Source of the DNA: Inia geoffrensis
Taxonomy: Eukaryota > Chordata > Mammalia > Artiodactyla > Iniidae
Assembly: GCA_036417435.1 (NCBI GenBank)
Contig: CM070900.1
Location: 30,233,496 to 30,297,495, forward strand
DNA length: 64,000 bases
Direction of reading: 5' to 3'
Part shown: piece after piece, positions 57,394 to 64,000 of the stretch
Position numbering within the stretch: position 1 is the stretch's first letter
Layout of the letters: each line of letters begins with the position of its first letter
The notes under the pieces: generated by a model
Databases searched by the model: none
Told to the model about the DNA's origin: nothing
Seen by the model: only the letters and a program-made list of their open reading frames with translations
Made by a program: the position numbers and the translations under genes

Positions 57394-58020
57394 GTTTCCA
57401 ATGCTGTGATTCTAAAACAGCCCTCCTTATTCTTTTATCTAACTAAAGCAGAGAAAAGAGAAGCAATAGTGTTATTTTGATTCTTCAGGAACCCTTACAC
57501 ACAATGGAAACAAAACAAAATTACTTATTCAATTTGTGGTTATCTAAGGGTTTGCCTACCAGTCAAGGAGGGCTGTTATTACAATATCTGGTGCTGGCTG
57601 ACCCAGGTAGTTAGAGAGTATAATGTTCGAAACTCAAAATGCCTTCAGATTTCACAATGCCATGGACTTTGGGCAGCTACTGACAAAATGCCAGCCCTTA
57701 GAAAGAATGGAAAATGAATAAATCTAAACCTAACACCACGAACTGAAAAATTAATACAACAACATCTGCTACAGATGGGTGAAAGAAGTTGCCTTTATAA
57801 ACACCAACTTCAAGTTGGTGGAGGACCAGGACCCTCTGTAAACTGTTTTCTTTTTCAGTTCCCATTAATTATGGTCATTTAAAATAAATATAAACAATTG
57901 ATATGCCTAAAGAGATTTGGTAGTCTTCTCTTATTTATTAAATGTCACAAATATGTATTCTTTCCAGGCAGTTTTCTATTCATGACATTTTTTTCCCCAT
58001 TAATTTGTTTATTCATTTAT
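57394..58020. other. unique sequence
   Basis: No recognised feature. Confidence 0.5.
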
Positions 58021-58585
58021 TTCTTTTTTTTTTTTTTTCCTTTTCCATTATGGTTTATTACAGGATATTGAATATAGTTCCCTGTGCTTTATAATAGGAC
58101 ATTGTTGTTTATCCATTCTATATATAATAGTTAGCATCTGCTAGTCCCAAACTCCCAATCCAACCTTTTCCCTTCCCCCTTCCCCCTTGGCAACCACAAG
58201 TCTGTTCTCTATGTCTGTGAGTCTTCTTTTTCGTAGACAAGTTCATTTGTGTCATATTTTAGATTTCACATATAAGTGATATCATATGGTAATTGTCTTT
58301 CTCTTTCTGACTTGCTTCACTTAGTATGATAATCTCTAGGTCCATCCATGTGTTTGCAAATGGCATTATTTCATTCTTTTTTATGGCTGAGTAGTATTCC
58401 ATTGTGTATATATACTACATCTTCTTTATCCATTCATCTGTTGGTGGACATTTAGGTTATTTCCATGTCTTGGCTATTGTAAATAGTGCTGCTATAAACA
58501 TAGGGGTGCATGCATCCTTCTGAATTATAGTTTTGTCCAGATATATGCCCAGGAGTGGCACTGCTGAATCATATGTGTTCATGAC
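58021..58585 (-). mobile_element. L1 LINE 3' end, antisense
   Basis: 'attgaatatagttccctgtg' (58067-58086), 'cttggcaaccacaagtctgt' (58185-58204), 'tgacttgcttcacttagtat' (58308-58327), 'ggtccatccatgtgtttgca' (58340-58359), 'gagtagtattccattgtgta' (58389-58408) and 'gctgctataaacataggggt' (58488-58507) match an antisense recent L1 3' end. The T-run at 58025-58038 may be its A-tail. Confidence 0.93.
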
Positions 58586-58674
58586 CATTTGATTTTGCAG
58601 TTCAAGTATGGTGGTAAGAATATTTCCACATGAATTGCATTATCTCTCAGAAATATACTGATTATAAAGAGCTA

Positions 58675-58895
58675 AAATAAACACTAAACATTTTACATGT
58701 ATTATCTCACTTGACGGAGGAAAAAAAAACACCATTGAATCAGCAACTTTAATTCTCCTCATTTTAAGGATAAGAAAATCGAGGGTAAGGAGATGAACTA
58801 AACTCTCCAAGGTCACAAACCTAGGGAGTGAAGGACCTGAGATACAAAACCAAACAGTTAGAGACCATGTACTTTACCAGTATGCCATACTTTAT
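58675..58895 (-). repeat. MIR SINE, antisense
   Basis: 'aacattttacatgtattatc' (58687-58706) 'tcacttg', 'ctcattttaaggataagaaa' (58758-58777) and 'caaggtcacaaacctaggga' (58808-58827) fit antisense MIR. Confidence 0.85.
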
Positions 58896-59116
58896 CTAAT
58901 ACTCTCTTAAATTTCAAACTAATATACAAGCTGCCAGGAACCCCCAGGAACTTCCCTCATCTTAAACCTTGTAGAAACAGTGTTTCTATGCCCTTGGCCT
59001 TTTGTCATATTACACCATCACCAATTTTTCAGCTAGATTTGTTTTCCTTTTAAAGCCAGTTATCCTTTGCTATCTCTCTTTCAGGACTCTAGTCTTGTAT
59101 CCAGTTCTAGTTTCTT

Positions 59117-59320
59117 TTTTTTTTTTTTTGTGGTACGCGGGCCTCTCACTGCCGTGGCCTCTCCCGTTGCGGAGCACAGGCTCCGGACGCGCAGGCGCAG
59201 TGGCCATGGCCCACAGGCCCAGCCGCTCCGCGGCATGCGGGATCCTCCCGGACCGGGGCACAAACCCGTGTCCCCTGCATCGGCAGCTGGACTCCTAACC
59301 ACTGCGCCACCAGGGAAACC
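59117..59320 (-). mobile_element. CHR-type tRNA-derived SINE, antisense
   Basis: A perfect 16-bp target-site duplication CCAGTTCTAGTTTCTT (59101-59116, 59321-59336). Poly-T tail side 59117-59129, head 'gcgccaccagggaaaccc'. The B box on the SINE strand is GGTTTGTGCCC. Recent. Frames of 63-98 codons over it are shadows. Confidence 0.97.
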
Positions 59321-59383
59321 CCAGTTCTAGTTTCTTAACAATCTCTTAAGTCTCCCTCTCCCACAAGCTATTTCCTTGCCACC

Positions 59384-59746
59384 TGTCTTACTCAGCTCAG
59401 GCTGGTATTACAAAATACTATAGGTGGCTTAAACAACAGACATTTATTTCTGACAGTTTTGGAGGACAGAAGTCCAAGATAAAGGTGCTGACAAATTCAG
59501 TTCTTGGTGAGGGCTCTCTTCCTGGCTTACAGACAGCTACCTTCTCACAGGGCAGAGAGTAGATGCTCTGGTGTCTCTTCCTCTTCTTATGAGGACACCA
59601 TTACTATTATGGGGACCTCACCCTCATGATCCCATCTAATTATCTCCTGAAGGCCCCATCTCCTAATACCATCACATGGGGAAACCCTAAGGGTTTCAAC
59701 ATATGAATTTGGGGGTGGGGTGTATGCATACATTCAGTCCATAACA
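59384..59746 (-). mobile_element. MaLR (MST/MLT1-like) LTR, antisense, 363 bp
   Basis: Ends TGTCTTACTCAG... and ...GTCCATAACA give TG...CA borders. Flanking CCACC (59379-59383) and TCACC (59747-59751) differ at one position and suggest a 5-bp duplication, as in ERVL-MaLR. The inside 'ggaggacagaagtccaagat' (59461-59480), 'gtctcttcctcttcttatga' (59572-59591) and 'aagggtttcaacatatgaat' (59688-59707) match a complete antisense LTR. Confidence 0.88.
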
Positions 59747-59751
59747 TCACC

Positions 59752-60635
59752 TAAATGAAAAATAACAGGAGTGCACTTTTTTGTTGTCAAGGTTTTGTTA
59801 CTATTCTCAGATGGAGAAACAGAATAGTAACAAACAGGAAATTTATAAGATTTCATGAACACTTAACCCTTTTTTTTTCTGGATTTTTCTTCATGGAAAC
59901 CTTAAACCATATCTAAAAATCATTTAATTTAAAGGATTGTTGGAACTGGCTTCCCAGAACTGCAATGATCAGAGCAGTCTGGCTTGAATAAAGTTAAATT
60001 CATTGATGTTTGAAAATGTTTTGCTTAGTTTTTAATCCTTTGAGGATCTGATTATTAAAATCTGAGGAATGCTCAAAGCCAGAGCCTTGTTTTAGGATCC
60101 CTAGAGCAAACCTTAGAATCTCTGCCATTTTACTCACTTAAACCTGGGAGAGAAGCACATGGTCTGCATGTTTCCCTCGCCTCAGGGAAGCCAGAGGTCA
60201 GTTCTCCTTCTGTGGGGACCTCAGGAATTGTCTACAGTTGAGTTAGCTGCAGCCTTAGGCTTCTTTTAGTCCACTTTCCTAAGTTTTACCTTTGTAACTC
60301 TATTCTTTTGAGGTTCTACTAAATTACTGATATGTCTGCTCTGACTTAATTTTGCTTAATAGATTCTTTAGAGGAGGAAGAGCCCAAGGGAGGCTGGTGG
60401 CCCCAAAACAAAGAAAGATCAGTTTCTTGAAAATGAGGTAAGGAGAAATGCATCTTAGTGACATGACAGTACATTTCTTTCCAGTACGTTATTTCCAAAA
60501 TGGTGGTAATCACAAAACCATTGACAACATTTTAGGTGATGCATGGATGAGCATTACACTAATTAAAAATTGTGCGTAGTTATAATATAGAGCATAAAAA
60601 AAACATAACTGGTCTAGCATACTTGTGTTGGGTTA
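59752..60635. other. unique sequence
   Basis: No recognised repeat or coding signal. Confidence 0.5.
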
Positions 60636-61022
60636 TTACTTCTTAGAACAAGGCAAAGTTAACAAAGTGAGTAGACCTAAAGTCAATTTAAAGGGGAAAA
60701 AAATCACTAAGTAATTACAAAACTGGTACACAGTAATGGCAAAACGTGTGACTGTACTACGTGGATGACAGAAATCTGCAAAATATTGTCTTAAAAGATT
60801 ACGATACTCATTGAAAGCAAGAAACGCACATTCAGACTTCGGAGTGAGATGACTCGCGAGTTTGGTCACCTTGGACAAAATTACTTTAATTCCTGTGTTC
60901 TTCCTCAGATTCTTAATCCAAAAACGTAGAATCCCATTCTCCAAGTGAGCATTAACAACATGGCTGTGTGGTAGGGACCGTAATAGGTAGCTAATACATT
61001 TTAATTGTCTTTCTTCATTCAT
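60636..61022 (-). other. unverified 128-codon antisense open frame in CpG-dense patch
   Basis: The antisense frame (starts MNEERQLKCISYLLRS) is the second-longest outside repeats. It contains no domain I recognise; a C-terminal hydrophobic run is visible near residues 108-123. What is unusual is the underlying DNA: 11 CpG dinucleotides between 60745 and 61075, while the flanks have very few. That fits a conserved or unmethylated element, an unrecognised exon or a recent insertion. I see no poly-A/T tail or duplication that would show a processed pseudogene. Coding status is doubtful. Confidence 0.15.
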
Positions 61023-61075
61023 CTGATAAAATAATAAACACAGTCAGCGATGCTTATAGGTGGGCTGATGTCCAC

Positions 61076-62287
61076 GAATGTTTTCCTTTCTCCCCACTCT
61101 CACCTATTCTTTTTCACCCCCACAGTTGGCCTCTATTAGTCCTTGAAAAGAGAATTTATTCCCAGAAGATTTTTAGATTCATAGTTTAAAGGAAACACCC
61201 ACAGATTTCAAAATCTCTTAAAATCTGTTCTCAGCAGTTTTGTTGTTTTGAAAGATGGGAAATGGCCACTCATTTTCCAATGGCTGTTTAGAAGGTGGGT
61301 CACAGAGGTTAACTTCTTAAAGAAATGAAAAACATGTTGCCTTTTCCAGAAAACAAAAAACAAGAAACACAAAAGCCTGACTATTAGTGAGAATAAAGCA
61401 ATGTTCCAGTAACATTGAATAGTTTTCTAGCAATTTTTCAAAACTCATCAGTGATAAATTTTTTATAAGGGATATAATTCAGTGGTTCTAAAATCTAAAT
61501 ACACTTTTCAAACTGTCTGTATAAGTAAAAAAAACTGATTTTATGGGAATATGGAATTATTTGGCTTAAAATTATGTAATAATTGATTGAAATAGCAATC
61601 ATTTTAATAGAGGGATATTTGGATAGTTTTCAATAGTATGTGAATTTCTTGAAACTTTTATTTTCATACTTAACCAAAGACTTGTTTGCAAAACACTTTA
61701 AAAGAAGGAAGAGCTAGTTTTTTCATTAAAAAAAACACACACGGTTAATAATTACATATAGAAATATCTGCGTATTACAGGTTTTAAAACACAGTCCTTA
61801 GGTAAAGAAGAAATTAATATTTTGACTCTGACCTTTTAAAAAGTTTTCAATGTATTTCTCAAGAGGATATTTATCTACTGGAACTAAAAAAAAGTCTAAG
61901 ATACTGTAAATACACAGGAGAGAGATAGTCACTAAGGAAGCTTAGAGAAGATTTCTCCTGGAGGAGATAACCTACTCATTTTCGGACTTTGCGTTGCAAA
62001 CTCTTTGGAGATATTGCAAGGCAGAAGATATCTCAAAGGCAAATGTAAAATGTTTGGGACTCACTATGGGACAAAGACCATGCCTCCGCAATTCTAGGAA
62101 GACAACATCACAATGTTCTTATATATTGGCCCGCTTGGGTGTTTCATCTCTTTATAAGTTTAAACTCTAGAGAACATATTGAAAGAATTACTTTCTTAAA
62201 ATAAATCCAACATATTACTTAACAAAAAGAAGTCTATTTAGAGTTCCAGATAACCATAGCATAATGATTGCTGCCTACCTTTAATTT
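61076..62287. other. unique AT-rich sequence
   Basis: No recognised feature. Confidence 0.5.
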
Positions 62288-62312
62288 AAAATAAATAAAT
62301 AAATAAATAAAA
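62288..62312. repeat. (AAAT)n microsatellite
   Basis: About six AAAT units. Confidence 0.95.
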
Positions 62313-62589
62313 ACAGTGAACAAGAAGAGCAAAAGAAACTATCTATTGCCCATGAATATAGCCAACCACCTTCAAATTGCATGTAAGTGGGAGAAAATAT
62401 CCAAAAACCATTAGATAACCATGTTAGTGGGTCTGAGGAGTTAAATCATATTATTTCCATACACTCAGAAAGGACAAATTCTCAAAATTACATAACAGAA
62501 CAGAAATGTATGGATGCTTCAGTAACACAACATCTGTATTAATCTATATAAGCCTATACATATCTATGAATCAATAATCTATTTATTTA
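62313..62589. other. AT-rich sequence, perhaps L1-derived
   Basis: It adjoins L1 ORF2 downstream and may be a more decayed part of it, but no landmark is certain. Confidence 0.35.
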
Positions 62590-64000
62590 TCTGTTTGAAT
62601 AAATAAATCAATAGATACTTTAGCCAAACACCGGCATCTTACTTAATGGGAAGACAATAACTGATTTCCCACTAAAGACAAGAACATTACAAAAATGTCC
62701 ATTATCTCTACCCTTATTTAATACTTGGCTAGAGATATTTTCAGTGCAATCAGACAAGAGAAAACAAACAGAGGCATAAAATTGAAAAGAAGAAGTAAAA
62801 CTATTCTCTATGCATAAATCGTAATATGCCTGAAAAATCTAAAATAGTTGATTTTAAAATACTACATAATACAATAAGAATTCAGTAAAGTAGAAGAATA
62901 TATAAGTAATATAAAATACCAATAGACTTTACATATCTTCAATCAGTAATGAGTTAGAAGAGGTAATAAAAGAGGAAAAAGCCCATTTCTAGTAGCAAAT
63001 TTAAAGATTAAATAGCTAGAACTAAGTTGATAAAAATGAGCAAAGTCTATATAAAGACAATTTTTAAGTTTCTTGGAAGATCAAAAGTAGAACTGGGCAA
63101 ACGGAAGGACAAATCATATTCTTAGATGGGATAACTCAGTATCATAAAAATGTCAATGATCTCCAAGTTAGTAAATTTAATATAATCACAATAAAATTTT
63201 GAAGTTATTATCTGGAGCTGGAAAAGTTTATTAAAATGTCTTTGTTTAAAAAAAAAAAATTAGCAACTAAGAATGATAGAAGAAAAACCTGAAAAAGACA
63301 AGCAATTGGGTGGGGAGAGGGCAGGATAGACCTACCACAAATTGAAACATACTAAAACCCCTCTATAATGTACTGGTTTTCAAAATGTGTAGGTATTGGC
63401 ACATGAATAGTCAGATAACAATGTTTTAGAATAGTAAAGTCCAGAATCTTGATGTAGGTTTTCAGTACCATCTGAAATTACTGAGAGAAGTAAACTTTTT
63501 GTCAATAATGTTGGGACAACTGGATAGTCATTTACAAAATGATAAATCCCACAGTTTATACCAGACTATTTCTAAATGGATTAAAGATTTAAAGAAAACT
63601 ACAAGTAGTAAATGAAAACATGAATGGATTATTTTATAATCAAGGAATGGAGATAGGCTTTTTAACATTCAAAATCCAGAAGCAACAAAAGACTGATATA
63701 TTAAGCTTTCAAAGAGATATTAAACATCATAAGTAAATTATATTGCAGGCAAATGGTTTATCCTCCTATCAAATAAAAAGGGGCTAAAAAAATCAAGAAA
63801 AAAATGGTAAAAAAAATCCTAATATAAAATTGGGCAAAAATTGTGAAGAGAGTTCCAGGAAAAGCTAAGCAAATGATACTTAAGTATATGAAAAAAAATG
63901 ATCAGTCTCATTCTTAGTAAGATACATACAAATTAAACTACAAAGAAAAGCAACTTCTCACCTATGACACAAATCCAAAAGTTTTACAATATACTCCGTT
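62590..64000 (+). mobile_element. old L1 LINE ORF2 (reverse-transcriptase to C-terminal part), partial
   Basis: 'catcttacttaatgggaaga' (62634-62653), 'gtccattatctctaccctta' (62697-62716), 'cagtgcaatcagacaagaga' (62742-62761) and 'ttgaaaagaagaagtaaaac' (62782-62801) match the ORF2 region just before the reverse-transcriptase active-site segment. Later blocks ('aaatggattaaagatttaaa' 63575-63594; 'ggcaaatggtttatcctcct' 63749-63768) match the downstream ORF2. Many stops, so it is inactive. The element continues beyond the window end. Confidence 0.8.

Noticed and set aside
1..64000. CRISPR arrays, bacterial operons, tRNA or rRNA genes
   Set aside because: No regularly spaced direct repeats, no ribosome-binding-site-led gene strings; the only tRNA-like sequences are SINE heads. 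The window is vertebrate nuclear DNA.

Overview
The window is AT-rich mammalian nuclear DNA without a recognisable protein-coding gene, RNA gene or CpG island. The best clue to the organism is a set of six young SINEs of one family. They have a tRNA-like head, a body of about 190 bp and an A-rich tail, and several have intact 11-16 bp target-site duplications. I recognise them as the CHR type, abundant in cetaceans and related to elements of hippos and ruminants. Two older tRNA-derived SINEs and several whale/artiodactyl-type L1 3' ends fit with this. I saw no ruminant BovB LINE. I infer a cetacean (dolphin or whale), in an intergenic region or a very large intron. Family names given here are recognised by eye, not by a database search.

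Layout. 1-4 kb: mostly unique sequence with a homeodomain-type motif cluster near 3.05 kb. 4-6.5 kb: a CHR SINE with target-site duplication, then an antisense fragment of an old L1 5' region. 6.5-11 kb: unique sequence with one MIR. 11-15.2 kb: MIR, antisense L1 3' end, an old sense L1 interrupted by LTR-like insertions, a pure (TA)n array and a SINE. 15.2-17.5 kb: unique. 17.7-20.9 kb: a long decayed L1 ORF2-to-3' end carrying a nested hAT-type element and a nested SINE. 21-25 kb: repeat-poor sequence with conserved-element character (MEF2-type site, TAATTA clusters) around a solo LTR with TG...CA ends and a 4-bp duplication. 25-30 kb: SINE, MER5A-like pieces, old L1, a second solo LTR and a long GAAA polypurine tract. 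30-42 kb: mostly unique with MIR/L2 fragments and a long-form SINE. 42-49 kb: two SINEs, L2, a G-rich tract, MIRs, MER20 and an L1 3' end. 49-54.9 kb: mostly unique plus L2 and L1 pieces. 55-60 kb: a hAT element with exact 8-bp duplication, three MaLR LTR pieces, L1, MIR and a SINE. 60.7-61.1 kb: a CpG-dense patch unlike its surroundings. 62.6-64 kb: an L1 ORF2 fragment cut by the window edge.

No genes work together here. All open reading frames of 60-165 codons look like chance frames or shadows of SINEs and simple repeats. The two longest frames outside obvious repeats (157 and 128 codons) are listed as unverified. I found no new enzymatic or defence system. The items most worth checking are candidate non-coding regulatory elements, the CpG patches, well-preserved transposon boundaries and structure-prone simple repeats.
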